A DNA stretch of 64,000 nucleotides from Blastococcus litoris (GCF_003075095.1 NZ_QCZF01000006.1:332920-396919), one strand, 5' to 3'. Counted from the stretch's first letter, positions 16,793-26,858 are shown. Notes: generated by a model not told the origin, from the letters alone. Numbers and translations are program-made.

Positions 16793-17619
16793 GACGGCTC
16801 CCGGAGCACGACGCCGTCCTCGGTGACGTCGATCAGCACGCGGCGGGCGGCGAACCGGGCCAGCGCCTCCTCGGGCAGCTGCACCCGGCCGTCGCCGTCG
16901 ATGACCGCGAGCCGCCGCCCGGCCACCTCCTCGTGCGCGACCGTGCCCGACCGCAGGTGGATCACCTGGTCGGCGGCCTCCGCGGCGAGCGGGTCGTGCG
17001 TGGCCATGACCACGGTGGTGCCGGTGCGGGTCAGCTCCGCCACGGCGCCCAGCAGGTCCGCGGTGGTGCGGCTGTCCAGCTCGCTGGTCGGCTCGTCCGC
17101 GACCACCAGCGCCGGCCGGCCGACGACGGCCTGCGCGAACGCCAGCCGCTGCTGCTCCCCGCCGGAGAGCTGGCCGGGCAGGTGGTCGGCGCGGTCGGCG
17201 ATGCCCAGCAGGTCGAACAGCTCGCCGGTCTCCCGGGCCACCTCGGCCCGGCCGACGCCGCGGAGCTTGCCGGCCATCGCGAGGTGCTCGGCCGCGGTCA
17301 GGTGCGGCAGCAGGTTCTGCGGCGGCCGGGGGAACACGTAGCCGATGTGCCGTCGGCGCAGCGCGCGCAGCCGGTGCGCCGACAGCCCGGTGAGCGGGTG
17401 GCCGGCGACCTCGGCGCGGCCGGCGGTGGGCCGGTCCTGCGCGGCGAGGATGCGCAGCAGCGAGCTCTTGCCCGACCCCGACGGCCCGGTGATGGCGGTC
17501 AGTCGGCCGGCCGGGACGACGGCGTCGACGCCCTTGAGCGCGTGCACCTCGCCGCTGGGCGACCAGTAGATGCGGACCAGTCCTTCGCACACGGCCGCGG
17601 GGGTGCCCTCAGGAGGCAT
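16789..17619 (-). CDS. ABC transporter ATPase (MacB-like) with C-terminal extension
   Basis: 276 aa. Walker A GPSGSGKSS, Q-loop region FPRPPQNLLPHL, signature LSGGEQQRLAFAQAV, Walker B LVVADEPTSELD and ATHDP. The last 45 residues after the switch (VAGRRLAVIDGDGRVQLPEE) form an extra domain resembling an antitoxin- or AbrB-like strand set. It overlaps the upstream FtsX-like gene by about 10 bp and the downstream ATPase by 4 bp. Confidence 0.9.
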   Translation of the reverse strand: MPPEGTPAAVCEGLVRIYWSPSGEVHALKGVDAVVPAGRLTAITGPSGSGKSSLLRILAAQDRPTAGRAEVAGHPLTGLSAHRLRALRRRHIGYVFPRPPQNLLPHLTAAEHLAMAGKLRGVGRAEVARETGELFDLLGIADRADHLPGQLSGGEQQRLAFAQAVVGRPALVVADEPTSELDSRTTADLLGAVAELTRTGTTVVMATHDPLAAEAADQVIHLRSGTVAHEEVAGRRLAVIDGDGRVQLPEEALARFAARRVLIDVTEDGVVLREPS

Positions 17620-20290
17620 CGCGCATCACCTGCCCTCCGGTGGCCCGCCGGGCGGCGCGCCCGACGAGGACGGCGCTGCCGGCAGTCACGACGACGACGC
17701 CGGCCAGCACGATCGCGAGGCTGCTCCACGGCACCTGGAACAGCGCGTCGGGGCGCAGCGTGGGCACCGGGTCGAGCACCCGCAGCACCAGCGCCGACGC
17801 CGGCAGCGCCACCGCGACGGCGACGAGCGCGGCGACCGCGGCGAGCAGGCCGATCTCCGCGCCGGCCGACGCGTCGGCGGAGCGCCGGCTCATCCCCATG
17901 CGGCCCAGCAGCAGTGCCGCCACGGTCCGGCGCCGCTGCTGCGCCATGGCGTGCATGGCCAGGCCCACCAGGCCGAGCGCGCCGGCGGCGAGGGCGACCG
18001 CGCGCAGGTAGTCCAGCGACCAGGTCTGCGCCGACAGCTCGGGCCGGTCGGCGAACTCCGCCGCCGTGGTCACGTCCTCCTCGTCGGGCGGCTGGATCCC
18101 CGCGGTGGTGAGGCTGTCCAGCACTGCCTGCCGGTCGCCGCGGGCCCACAGCTCCTGGGCGATCACCAGCTCCGGGTCGCGGCCGGCGGCCTCCAGCGCG
18201 CTGGCGTAGCGGTCCCGGTCGGCGACGAGCAGCGGCCGGCGCTCGGTCTGGCCGGGGAAGGCGTCGGCCCGGGCGACCACCTCGACCGGCAGGTCGAAGT
18301 AGCCGAAGTCCGCGGTGAGCTCGTCGCCGGTGCCCTCGAGGACGCCGTCGGGGAGCTCCCCGGAGAGGATCACCGGCACCCGGTCCCCGTCGTAGCCGCT
18401 CAGGGCGGCCATGAGCTCGGCGAGCGGCCGGTCGGCGAGGGCGTCGTTCCAGCGCACGACGCCGGCCACCTCCTCCGGGCGGACGACGAGCACGTTCGCC
18501 GTCGTGCCGCCCGGCAGCACCTCCACGCCCGGCTCGACGCCGACCACCATGGCGCCCTCGGGCAGCGGGCCCTCGACCGCACGGGCCCGCGGCAGCTGGA
18601 CGACGACGTCGCTGCCGGTCGCCACGGACGCCTTCGCCGCGATGGTCCGGTCGGTGGACGACGCCAGCGCGCCCGCGTAGACGACGAGGCCCAGCGACAG
18701 CGCCGTCGTCACGACGACGAGGCGGGCGGTGCCCGAGCCGGCCAGCACCCGGCGCGCGGCGAGGTAGCCGCCGGTCGGGAGGCGCCGCAGCCGGGCGTCG
18801 GCGCGGGAGCCCAGCCGCGGGAGCAGGGCGGTGACGGCGCCGGCGACGACGACGGTCACCAGGAGCGGGACGGCGAGGGTGAGGACGTCGACCCGGCCGG
18901 AGTTCTCGCGGGTCGCCAGCGGCACCACGGTGACGACCGTGACGGCGGTGACGACGGCCAGCCAGGGGATCCGGCCGAGCAGCTGGGCGGCCTGCCCGCG
19001 GCCGATCTGGTCCAGCCGGGTGACCAGCGCGGCGGTGACCGCGGCGAGGACGAGCAAGGCGGCCAGCATCCCGAGCCCGAGCGCGACGAGGGCGGCGTCG
19101 GTGGCGCCGGCGGGCAGGTCCGACGAGGGGCCGAGCGCCCGGACCAGCAGCCAGCCCGCCGCACCGCCGGCCGCACCGCCCAGGAGCACGGGGAGCACCG
19201 ATTCGCGGACGACGTCGCCGGCGGCCCGCGCCGGGGAGAGCCCGCGGGCGACGAGGGAGCGCAGTTCGTCGTCCCGGCGGCGCATGCGGTGCCCGGCCCA
19301 GGCCCCGACGAGGACGAGCGCGGCGACGCCTCCCCCGATCCCCACCGCCCGCACCGGAGGGGCGAGCAGGTCGACGGTCTCCTCGACCGACTCGAGCGCG
19401 TTGGGCAGCCCGGTCCGCACCGCGGCGGTCTCGAACCCGCCTTCCACGATCACGCCCGCGACGGGACCGTCGGGGTTGGTCAGCGCTGCCTGCAGGGCCT
19501 CGTAGCGGTCCGCTGCGGTGCGCGCCGCCGAGATGCCCACGGAGTCGTCGAGCGGGATGGCCCAGTTGAGGAACAGGTCCTCGCCGAGCGTGCCCGCGAC
19601 CGACTGCGCGACCGGCTGGGGGGCGATGATCGCGGCCGGCGGGAAGACCGGGTCGCCGGTCCTGATGTCGCGGGTCGGGAGGAACAGGAAGCCGAGCCCG
19701 TCCCAGAACTCCTCCAGCGGCGCGGTCGGCGTGCGGTAGACGCCGCTGACCGGCACCTCGGTGCTCGCGCCGCCCTCGCTCCGGACGGCGACGGTGCTGG
19801 CGGCGGTCAGCGAGCCGGTCGGGAGCAGCGCCTCCGGCACGAGCACGCCGTCGTCGGTGACCTCGCCCGCCAGGATCTCGACGTGGTCGGCGGCACCGGG
19901 CCGGGACACCACCTGGGCGAGGTCCACGGTCTCCGCGGTCGTCGCGGCGACGGGGTCCTGGAGGATCGTGAGCAGCGACGGCGTCCCGAGGCCGACGTCG
20001 CCGGCCGCCTCGATCACCGAGGCGTCGAGCTCGTCCACCTCCGCCACCCGGTCCGCCGTGGGTCCGCCGCGGCCGTTGATCGTCGAGGCGAGGATGGTGG
20101 CGCCCAGGGAGACCCGGCTGATCCGGTCCTGCTTCTGCTCCCACGCGCCCTGCTCGGCGGAGGCGACGAACAGGGGTGCCGAGACCAGGGCCGCCGCCAG
20201 GACGGCGACCAGCACGGCGAGCCCGAGCGCGGCACCGGGCAACGGCAGCAGCCGGATGCGCGCCCGGCGCAGTGCTCCCGAGGTGGCCAT
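17609..20290 (-). CDS. FtsX-like ABC permease (tandem paralogue 2)
   Basis: 893 aa from the ATG at 20290; a GTG at 20314 overlapping the upstream stop (GTGA) is an alternative giving eight more residues. First membrane helix PGAALGLAVLVAVLAAALVS, a large extracellular domain to about residue 300, a membrane block (AAALVLVGAWAGHRMRRRDDELRSL and following), a second extracellular domain, and a C-terminal membrane block with MHAMAQQRRRTVAALLLGRMGM. Same design as the upstream gene, clearly a duplication. Possible substrates are lipoproteins, antimicrobial peptides or envelope signals; none is readable. Confidence 0.88.
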   Translation of the reverse strand: MATSGALRRARIRLLPLPGAALGLAVLVAVLAAALVSAPLFVASAEQGAWEQKQDRISRVSLGATILASTINGRGGPTADRVAEVDELDASVIEAAGDVGLGTPSLLTILQDPVAATTAETVDLAQVVSRPGAADHVEILAGEVTDDGVLVPEALLPTGSLTAASTVAVRSEGGASTEVPVSGVYRTPTAPLEEFWDGLGFLFLPTRDIRTGDPVFPPAAIIAPQPVAQSVAGTLGEDLFLNWAIPLDDSVGISAARTAADRYEALQAALTNPDGPVAGVIVEGGFETAAVRTGLPNALESVEETVDLLAPPVRAVGIGGGVAALVLVGAWAGHRMRRRDDELRSLVARGLSPARAAGDVVRESVLPVLLGGAAGGAAGWLLVRALGPSSDLPAGATDAALVALGLGMLAALLVLAAVTAALVTRLDQIGRGQAAQLLGRIPWLAVVTAVTVVTVVPLATRENSGRVDVLTLAVPLLVTVVVAGAVTALLPRLGSRADARLRRLPTGGYLAARRVLAGSGTARLVVVTTALSLGLVVYAGALASSTDRTIAAKASVATGSDVVVQLPRARAVEGPLPEGAMVVGVEPGVEVLPGGTTANVLVVRPEEVAGVVRWNDALADRPLAELMAALSGYDGDRVPVILSGELPDGVLEGTGDELTADFGYFDLPVEVVARADAFPGQTERRPLLVADRDRYASALEAAGRDPELVIAQELWARGDRQAVLDSLTTAGIQPPDEEDVTTAAEFADRPELSAQTWSLDYLRAVALAAGALGLVGLAMHAMAQQRRRTVAALLLGRMGMSRRSADASAGAEIGLLAAVAALVAVAVALPASALVLRVLDPVPTLRPDALFQVPWSSLAIVLAGVVVVTAGSAVLVGRAARRATGGQVMRDAS

Positions 20291-20310
20291 CGGGCGGAAC
20301 CTACCGCGGG

Positions 20311-22971
20311 TCACGGCGCACCCCGCATGACCTGACCGGGGTCGCCCGACCGCGCCGCCCGCCCGACCAGCAGGGCGGTGGCGGCGGTCAGGACGGCCAC
20401 GCCGAGGACGACGGCGGCGACGCTGCCCCACGGCACGGCGAACAGCGGCCCGGGGAGCAGGTCGGGCACCGGGTCGAGCAGCTGCAGGACCAGCGCCGAC
20501 GCGGGGACGGCCACCGCGACGGCGACCAGCACGCCGAGGCCGGACAGCAACCCGATCTCCAGCGCGGTGGCGGCGTCGAGATCGCGGCGGCGCATGCCCA
20601 TGCGACGGAGCAGCAGGGCGGCGACGGTGCGGCGGCGCTGCTGGGCCAGCGCGTGCATCGCGATGCCGGTGAGCCCGAGCAGCCCGGCGGCCAGCGCGAC
20701 CGCCCGCAGGTAGCCGAACGACCACGACTGCGCGCTGAGCTCGGGCCGCGCGGCGAAGTCGCCGGTGGTGCGCACCTGGTCGAGGTCGAACGCGTAGCCG
20801 CTGGCCGTCAGCACGTCGAGCAGCCCGGCGTCGTCGCCCCGGGCCCAGAGCTGCCGGTCGAGGACCGTCTCCGGGTCGCGGCCTGCCGCCTCGACGGCGC
20901 CGGTGAACCGGTCCCAGTCGGCGATCACCATCGGCGCCCGGCCGGGCTGGCCCGGGAACGCGTGGGCGGTGCCGACGACGTCCACCTGGACCCGGTAGAC
21001 CCGGCCGAACTCGACCACCAGCTCCGCGCCGACGCCGGCCCCGGCCTCTCCGGCGACGACGACGGGCACCCCGCCACCGTCGTGCCGGGCGAGGGCCGCC
21101 ATCAGCTCGTCGACGTCCTGGTCGGCGAACGCGGGGTGCCACCGGGTGACCGTCGGGATCTCCTCCGGCCGGACGACGAGCACGTCGGCCTCCTCGCCGG
21201 TCGACAGCTGCGCCCGCTGCCCGACGCCGACGATGGTCGTGCCCTCGGGTGGCGGGCCCGCCTCGACGGTCCGGCGCAGCAGCGGGACGACGACGTCGCT
21301 GCCGGTACCGACCCCTTGCTTGGCGCCGATGGTGCGGTCGGTCGAGTCGGCCAGCGCGCCCGAGTAGACGATCAGCCCGAGGGCGAGCGCGGTCGTGACG
21401 ACGACGAGGCGGGCGGCGGCGCGGCCGGTGAGGACCCGCGAGACGGCGAGGAACGGCGCAGGGGCCAGGCGGGCCGGGCGCACCCGCACGCGGGGGAGCG
21501 CGGCGGTGAGCGCGCCAGCGACGACGGCGGTGACCAGCAGCGGCAGGACCAGCTGCAGGAGGTCGATGCCGCCGCCGTCGGCCTCGCCGGTGAGCACCGG
21601 GACGGCCACGACCACGGTGACGGCGGCGGTGACCGGCAGCCACGGGATGCGCGCGAACAGGGCGTCGGGGCGTCGGGCCGGCGAGTCCAGGCGCGCCACC
21701 AGGGCGGTGGTGACGACCGCGACGGCGAGCAGCGCGGCGACGCCGGCGACGGCGAGCGCGACCAGCGCGGCGGGCAACGCGGCGTCCGGGAGCTCCGGGG
21801 AGGGGCCGAATGCGCGCACGAGCAGCCACCCCGCCGCACCACCGACCGCCAGCCCGCCGGCCGTGGGCAGGAGCGCCTCCTGCAGCGCTCGGCCGCCGGC
21901 CCGGGACGGAGGGAGCCCGCGGGCGAGGAGGGAGCGCAGCTCGTCGTCCCGCCGGCGGACCCGCTGACCGGCCCAGGCGCCGACGAGGACCAGGGCGGCC
22001 GCGGCGGCGCCCGACCCGACCGCGCGGACGGGCGGCGCGAGGAGGGCGACGGTCTCGTCGACCCGCTCCAGCGCGTCGGGCAGCTCGGAGTCGGGGGCCG
22101 GCCGGTCGAAGCCGAACAGGTTGGTGATGCGGACGGAGGGCGAGCGCGGGGCGACGAGGTCGGCCTGCAGCTGCGCGACCCGGTCGACGGTGCGCCGGGC
22201 CTCGTCGACGCCGATCCCGGTCGGCAGCGGCAGGTACCACTCCAGCTCGACGTCCTCCCCGACGGCGTCGGCGGTCGCGAGCACGTCGTCCCGCGGGGCG
22301 AAGAGCGCGACGGTGGGGAACTCCGGGTCCTTGGTGCCCGGGTCCGGCGGGGGGATGAAGAGGTTCTCGACGCCGCCCCAGTAGGGGTCGAGGGGTACCG
22401 CCGGGTCCTGGTAGATGCCGGTGACGGCCAGGGCGGCGGGGGTGCCCGAGTCGGCGCCGCCGGTCAGGACGTCACCGGGCCGGAGGCCGATCAGCTCGAC
22501 CAGCCGGCTGTTGGCCAGCAGCCCGGGCGTCCCGGCGACCCGGTCGAGGTGCTCCTCGGCGCCGGTGCGGGAGACCAGCACGAGCCGGGCCGGGCCGGAC
22601 GGGGTGGTGATGAACAGCGGGTCGCGGAGCCTGGCCTGCGCGAGGGGCCGGGGCAGGTCGAGGGCGACCGCGGCTGCGCCCACGGCGTCGTCCAGCTCGG
22701 CGGCGTTGAGCACCCGCCCGTCGATCAGCTCGAGGCCGCCCGGCAGGGAGGAGGAGAAGAAGGTGGCGCCGATGGAGGACTCCGCGTGCCGGGCGCGCTC
22801 GTGCTGCCAGGCGCCCTCCTCTGCCGAGCCGGTCATGAGCGGCACGGAGGCCAGGGCCGCGGCGAGCACCGCCACCAGCACGGCAAGGCCGAGAGCTTGC
22901 CCAGGCAGCGGGAGGAGCCCGATCCGCAGCCGGCGCAGGACCGGGCGCGCACCGCCTCGGCCCGAGGTCAT
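20311..22971 (-). CDS. FtsX-like ABC permease (tandem paralogue 1)
   Basis: 886 aa. N-terminal RLRIGLLPLPGQALGLAVLV helix, a first extracellular domain (about 45-310), a four-helix core with the cytoplasmic motif AWAGQRVRRRDDELRSLLAR, a second extracellular domain and a C-terminal block with MHALAQQRRRTVAALLLRRMGM. It aligns along its length with the following gene. First gene of the operon; the two downstream ATPases serve one or both permeases. Starts with ATG after a short untranslated stretch, and no operator is evident. Confidence 0.88.
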   Translation of the reverse strand: MTSGRGGARPVLRRLRIGLLPLPGQALGLAVLVAVLAAALASVPLMTGSAEEGAWQHERARHAESSIGATFFSSSLPGGLELIDGRVLNAAELDDAVGAAAVALDLPRPLAQARLRDPLFITTPSGPARLVLVSRTGAEEHLDRVAGTPGLLANSRLVELIGLRPGDVLTGGADSGTPAALAVTGIYQDPAVPLDPYWGGVENLFIPPPDPGTKDPEFPTVALFAPRDDVLATADAVGEDVELEWYLPLPTGIGVDEARRTVDRVAQLQADLVAPRSPSVRITNLFGFDRPAPDSELPDALERVDETVALLAPPVRAVGSGAAAAALVLVGAWAGQRVRRRDDELRSLLARGLPPSRAGGRALQEALLPTAGGLAVGGAAGWLLVRAFGPSPELPDAALPAALVALAVAGVAALLAVAVVTTALVARLDSPARRPDALFARIPWLPVTAAVTVVVAVPVLTGEADGGGIDLLQLVLPLLVTAVVAGALTAALPRVRVRPARLAPAPFLAVSRVLTGRAAARLVVVTTALALGLIVYSGALADSTDRTIGAKQGVGTGSDVVVPLLRRTVEAGPPPEGTTIVGVGQRAQLSTGEEADVLVVRPEEIPTVTRWHPAFADQDVDELMAALARHDGGGVPVVVAGEAGAGVGAELVVEFGRVYRVQVDVVGTAHAFPGQPGRAPMVIADWDRFTGAVEAAGRDPETVLDRQLWARGDDAGLLDVLTASGYAFDLDQVRTTGDFAARPELSAQSWSFGYLRAVALAAGLLGLTGIAMHALAQQRRRTVAALLLRRMGMRRRDLDAATALEIGLLSGLGVLVAVAVAVPASALVLQLLDPVPDLLPGPLFAVPWGSVAAVVLGVAVLTAATALLVGRAARSGDPGQVMRGAP

Positions 22972-23119
22972 CGCCGGGAACGTATCGGTGCGCCGCGTTC
23001 CGTGGGAGTGCCCGTCCGGGTGGCGTGACCGGACCGATGCCGGCCGCGACCGTGCACTGACCCACCGGAGGTGCGCCCGATGACGTGGGCAAGCGCACGA
23101 CGTGCCCAGGTGGACGCAG

Positions 23120-23779
23120 TCATCGCTCCAGCAGGCCGGCCTCGTGCGCCAGGATCGCGGCCTGGGTGCGGTTGGCCAGGTCCAGCTTGGTGAGCAGTCG
23201 CGAGACGTAGGTCTTCACCGTCGCCTCGCTGACGAAGAGCTTCTTCGCCAGCTCGGCGTTGGACTCGCCGCTGCCGAGCAGGGTGAGCACCTCGCGCTCG
23301 CGGTCGGACAGTTCCCTGATCCTGCGCAATGCCTGGGCCTTGCGTGGCGCCGCCCGCTTGTCGACGAACGATTCGATCAGCGCCGCCGTGACCTTGGGCG
23401 ACAGCGTCGCGGTGCCGTCGGCGACCGCTCGCACGGCGGCGGCGATCTCGCGGGGCGGGGTGTCCTTGAGCAGGAAGCCGGCCGCTCCGGCGGCCAGTGC
23501 CGCGTACACGTACTCGTCGGCGTGGAAGGTCGTGAGGACGGCGACCTGCGGCGGATGCGGTCTGGCGAGGATCTCCCGCGTCGCCTTGAGGCCGTCCATC
23601 ACCGGCATGCGGATGTCCATGAGGACGACGTCCGGCCGGAGTTCCTCCACCGCGTGCACGCCGGCCAGCCCGTTCGAGGCCTCGCCGACCACGTCGAAGT
23701 CGCCCGAGGCCTCGAGCACCGTGCGGAGGCCGAAGCGCACGAGCTCCTCGTCGTCCACCAGGAGCACCGTGATGGTCAC
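23120..23779 (-). CDS. NarL/LuxR-family response regulator
   Basis: 219 aa from a GTG that overlaps the kinase stop by 4 bp. Receiver domain VTITVLLVDDEELVRFGLRT with phospho-acceptor D55 in VVLMDIRMPVMDG and Lys in FLLKDTPPREI. The C-terminal LuxR helix-turn-helix is ELSDREREVLTLLGSGESN followed by ATVKTYVSRLLTKLDLANR. It pairs with the sensor kinase encoded just upstream. The likely targets are the ABC genes at 25110-26791, divergent from the kinase (inference). Confidence 0.94.
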   Translation of the reverse strand: MTITVLLVDDEELVRFGLRTVLEASGDFDVVGEASNGLAGVHAVEELRPDVVLMDIRMPVMDGLKATREILARPHPPQVAVLTTFHADEYVYAALAAGAAGFLLKDTPPREIAAAVRAVADGTATLSPKVTAALIESFVDKRAAPRKAQALRRIRELSDREREVLTLLGSGESNAELAKKLFVSEATVKTYVSRLLTKLDLANRTQAAILAHEAGLLER

Positions 23780-24918
23780 GTCGGCAGCACCGCCTCGACG
23801 AGGAAGCCGCCGTCCAATCGGGGCTCGGTGCGCAGCGTGCCGTCGAGCGTGCGCACCCGCTCGGCCAGGCCGACCAGTCCGAACCCGCCACCCTGGCGGT
23901 TGAACGAGGGCCCGACCGGCGGCCCGTTGACGACGCGGAGGAGCAGGTGGTCGGGCTCGCGGGAGACGACCACGGTCACCTCGGCGCCCGGGGCGTGCTT
24001 GCCGGCATTGGTCAGCGCCTCCTGCACGATCCGGTAGGCGGCGCGCGACACGGCGGGCTCGATCGGCGCGTGATCGGGGGCCGGGCAGGTGAGGTCGACG
24101 GTCATCCCGGCCGCGCGGCACTCCTTGACCAGGCGCTTGAGGTCCTCGAGTCCGGGCTGGGGCGTGAGCGGCGCTCCGTCGTCCTCACCTGCGCGGAGCA
24201 CCCCGACCGCCTGCCGCAGCTCGTCGAGGGCCTGGCGGCCGGCGACCTGGACCTGGCAGGCGAGCTGCTCGACCCGGTCGCGGTCGGTCGCGGCCATCTC
24301 GATGGCACCCGCCTGCAGGACCATGAGGCTCACGCGGTGGCCGACGGCGTCGTGCATCTCCCGGGCGATGCGGGCCCGCTCGCCGGCGATCGCCTCGCGG
24401 GCCAGCAGCTCGCGTTCGGCCTCGGCCCGCTCGGCGCGCTCGGTGAGCGCCGTCATCAGGTCGGCACGGGCCCGCACCCACGCACCGATCGCCCCGGGGA
24501 GGAGGACGACGAACGCCACCCCGGCGAGGCCGCCGATGACCTCGCCGAGGGACTGCTCGGTCCAGAACTGGCTGACCGCGACCGAGCCGACCACTCCGGC
24601 GACCACCCGCACCCACCAGCGGTCGGTGTACCGGCCGACGGCGTAGGCGCCCAGCGGGATCGCGCCACCGATCGCGGGGGCCACCGCGCCCACGGCGGCG
24701 GCCGCGAGGAACGGGATCAGAGGAGCCCGCCGGCGCAGGAAGAGCAGCAGCAGGCTGACCGCGACCGACGCGGCGGCCGCGACGGGGAGGGAGACCTGCG
24801 CGGGGCCGGGCGCCCAGGAGACGGCGCTGACGCTCAGCCCGCCGAGGACGGCGAGGAGCACCTCGAACCAGACGCTGCGCGTGGAGAGGCCCGGCCACAG
24901 ACGCGCGCGGAGCCCCAT
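23776..24918 (-). CDS. Sensor histidine kinase (HisKA_3 family)
   Basis: 380 aa. Five or six N-terminal membrane helices (residues about 16-150), a short coiled coil with RAERAEAERELLAREAIAGE, then the HisKA_3 dimerisation helix with phospho-accepting H189 in REMHDAVGHRVSLMVLQ. The HATPase region follows (RIVQEALTNAGKHAPGA, GFGLVGLAERV). First gene of the kinase-regulator operon and divergent from an ABC transporter, the usual actinobacterial arrangement for peptide or envelope stress sensing. Confidence 0.93.
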   Translation of the reverse strand: MGLRARLWPGLSTRSVWFEVLLAVLGGLSVSAVSWAPGPAQVSLPVAAAASVAVSLLLLFLRRRAPLIPFLAAAAVGAVAPAIGGAIPLGAYAVGRYTDRWWVRVVAGVVGSVAVSQFWTEQSLGEVIGGLAGVAFVVLLPGAIGAWVRARADLMTALTERAERAEAERELLAREAIAGERARIAREMHDAVGHRVSLMVLQAGAIEMAATDRDRVEQLACQVQVAGRQALDELRQAVGVLRAGEDDGAPLTPQPGLEDLKRLVKECRAAGMTVDLTCPAPDHAPIEPAVSRAAYRIVQEALTNAGKHAPGAEVTVVVSREPDHLLLRVVNGPPVGPSFNRQGGGFGLVGLAERVRTLDGTLRTEPRLDGGFLVEAVLPT

Positions 24919-25109
24919 GGGCAGCAGCGTAGGACGGCGTCCTGCCCGTCCGGGTCGGCCGCGCGATGACTCCGCCGGTCAACTTTCGGATGACAGCCGA
25001 TCGACCTCTGACCAGCGCATTCGAGGCGTTCGGCTGACGCGGGCGAGGGGGCCGCGGCGGTTCTCTGTGCATCGACACCGGAGCGACCGGGACGGACAGG
25101 AGAACCGAG

Positions 25110-25982
25110 ATGATCACGGTCAGCGGACTGACCAAGAAGTACGGCGACCGGACGGTCGTCGACCAGGTGTCCTTCGAGCTGGAGCCGGGCACCGTGACCG
25201 GGTTCCTCGGCCCGAACGGCGCCGGCAAGAGCACCACGATGCGGATGATCACCGGCCTGGTCCCGGCGACGTCCGGCGCGGCGCTGATCGACGGCCGCCC
25301 CTACACGGCGCTCCCGAACCCGGGAGCGGTCATGGGCACGCTGCTCGACGCGGCGGCGGTGCACCCCGGCCGGACGGGCCGGACGCACCTGCAGCTGATC
25401 GCCGCCACGATCGGCGTGCCGGCCCAGCGGGCCGACGAGGTCCTCGAGCTGGTCGACCTCGCCTCCGCGGGCGGACGGCGGATCGGCGGCTACTCGCTCG
25501 GCATGCGGCAGCGGCTGGGGATCGCGGCGGCGCTGCTGGCCGACCCGCCGGTGCTGATGTTCGACGAGCCGGCCAACGGCCTGGACCCGGAAGGCATCCG
25601 CTGGATGCGCGACCTGCTCCGCGGGCACGCGGCCCGCGGCGGCACGGTGCTCCTCTCCTCGCACCTGCTCGGCGAGGTGGAGCACACCGTCGACCGGCTG
25701 CTCGTCATCGGCGCGGGCCGGATCGTCGCCGACGGACCCATCGGAGAGCTGCTGGCCGGCGACGGGACCGCCGTGCGGCCGGCCGAGCCGGTGTCCTTCG
25801 AGGCCGAGCTGGCCGCTGCCGGGCTCGAGGTCCAGCACCGGGACGGCGTCCTGGTGGTGCCCGGTGCCTCGCCGGAACGGGTCGGCGCGCTGGCGGCCGC
25901 CGGCCGGCACGCGCTGATCGACCTGCGACCGGCGCAGCAGGGCCTCGAGGAGCTCTTCTTCCAGCTCACGGACGCGTCATGA
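25110..25982 (+). CDS. ABC transporter ATPase (drug/bacitracin type)
   Basis: 290 aa from an ATG after AGGAGAAC. Walker A GPNGAGKST, signature YSLGMRQRLGIAAAL, Walker B VLMFDEPANGLDPEG and SSHLLGEVEHT. The last 70 residues form the extension usual in DrrA/CcmA-like ATPases. ATGA overlap with its permease. Divergent from the two-component system. Confidence 0.93.
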   Translation: MITVSGLTKKYGDRTVVDQVSFELEPGTVTGFLGPNGAGKSTTMRMITGLVPATSGAALIDGRPYTALPNPGAVMGTLLDAAAVHPGRTGRTHLQLIAATIGVPAQRADEVLELVDLASAGGRRIGGYSLGMRQRLGIAAALLADPPVLMFDEPANGLDPEGIRWMRDLLRGHAARGGTVLLSSHLLGEVEHTVDRLLVIGAGRIVADGPIGELLAGDGTAVRPAEPVSFEAELAAAGLEVQHRDGVLVVPGASPERVGALAAAGRHALIDLRPAQQGLEELFFQLTDAS

Positions 25983-26791
25983 CCACCACCACGACCCAGC
26001 TCCCCACCACGTCACCTCGAGAGGCAGCAGTCATGAGCACCACCCTCAGCCCCACCCTCCCGGCCGCCGGGTCGCCGGCGCGACGGACCGGTCCCTCCTT
26101 CCCGGCGCTGACCGGCCTGGAGATCCGGAAGTCCCTGTCCACCCGGTCCGGCCGCACCGTCGCCGGGCTCGCCGTCCTGGTGGGCCCGCTGGGCGTCCTG
26201 CTGGCCACCATGACCAGCGGCGGCGGGGTCGCGGCCGCGATGGCGCTGGGCATCATGGGCATGCTCATCGCCCTGGTCCTGCTGGCCCTCGGCGTGCTGT
26301 CGACCGCGGGTGAGTGGACGCACAGGAGCGTGCAGACGACCTACCTGCTGGTCCCGCAGCGCGGGCGCGTGCTGGCCGCCAAGGCCCTCGCGATGGCTCT
26401 GCTCGGGCTGGTGCTCGCATCGGTCGGGGTCGGTCTCGCCGTCGGGGCGCTCGCTCTCTTCACCAGCGGCGTCACCTGGTTCGCGGCCGGTCAGGCCGTG
26501 GTCGCCGTGATCGCCTCCGGGGCGGCATTCGCCGTCATCGGCGCCGGGATCGGGGCCGCGGTGGGCAACTCGGCCGCCGCGATGACCGGGACCTACCTGG
26601 TGGTGCTGGGCGTCCTGCCGGTGCTCAACTCGGTCAAGCCGGCCATCGCGGAGAAGCTGGACCCCGCATCGAGCATCGTCACGCTGGCCCAGCACGGGCC
26701 GGCGACCACGCCGATCGCGGTCATCGCCGCCTGGGTGGTCGTCTCGACCATCGCCGGGATCGCCGTCACCCGCCGGCGGGCGGTCGCGTAG
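25979..26791 (+). CDS. ABC transporter permease (ABC-2 like)
   Basis: 270 aa from the ATG at 25979 that overlaps the ATPase stop; an internal ATG at 26033 (MSTTLSP) is a possible alternative start. About six membrane segments follow a Pro/Thr-rich N-terminus, with LEIRKSLSTRSGRTVAGLAV before the first and the STAGEWTHRSVQTTYLLVPQR loop typical of ABC-2 permeases. A strong terminator follows at 26809-26844. Together with the ATPase this makes a complete small efflux pump. Confidence 0.88.
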   Translation: MTTTTTQLPTTSPREAAVMSTTLSPTLPAAGSPARRTGPSFPALTGLEIRKSLSTRSGRTVAGLAVLVGPLGVLLATMTSGGGVAAAMALGIMGMLIALVLLALGVLSTAGEWTHRSVQTTYLLVPQRGRVLAAKALAMALLGLVLASVGVGLAVGALALFTSGVTWFAAGQAVVAVIASGAAFAVIGAGIGAAVGNSAAAMTGTYLVVLGVLPVLNSVKPAIAEKLDPASSIVTLAQHGPATTPIAVIAAWVVVSTIAGIAVTRRRAVA

Positions 26792-26808
26792 CCCGGACCA
26801 GCGAGACG

Positions 26809-26844
26809 CCGGGAGCCCTTCCCCTCGTGGGGAAGGGCTCCCGG
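26809..26844. terminator. Bidirectional terminator
   Basis: A perfect 16-bp inverted repeat around a TCGT loop between the convergent ABC permease and HxlR genes. No clear T-tract, but placement and stem strength fit a terminator for both. Confidence 0.75.
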
Positions 26845-26858
26845 TCGTGCTGCCGGGG

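Noticed and set aside
17609..22240. Single very long open frame across both FtsX-like genes
   Set aside because: The upstream part is the wrong frame of the second paralogue; the real start is the ATG at 20290 or GTG at 20314.
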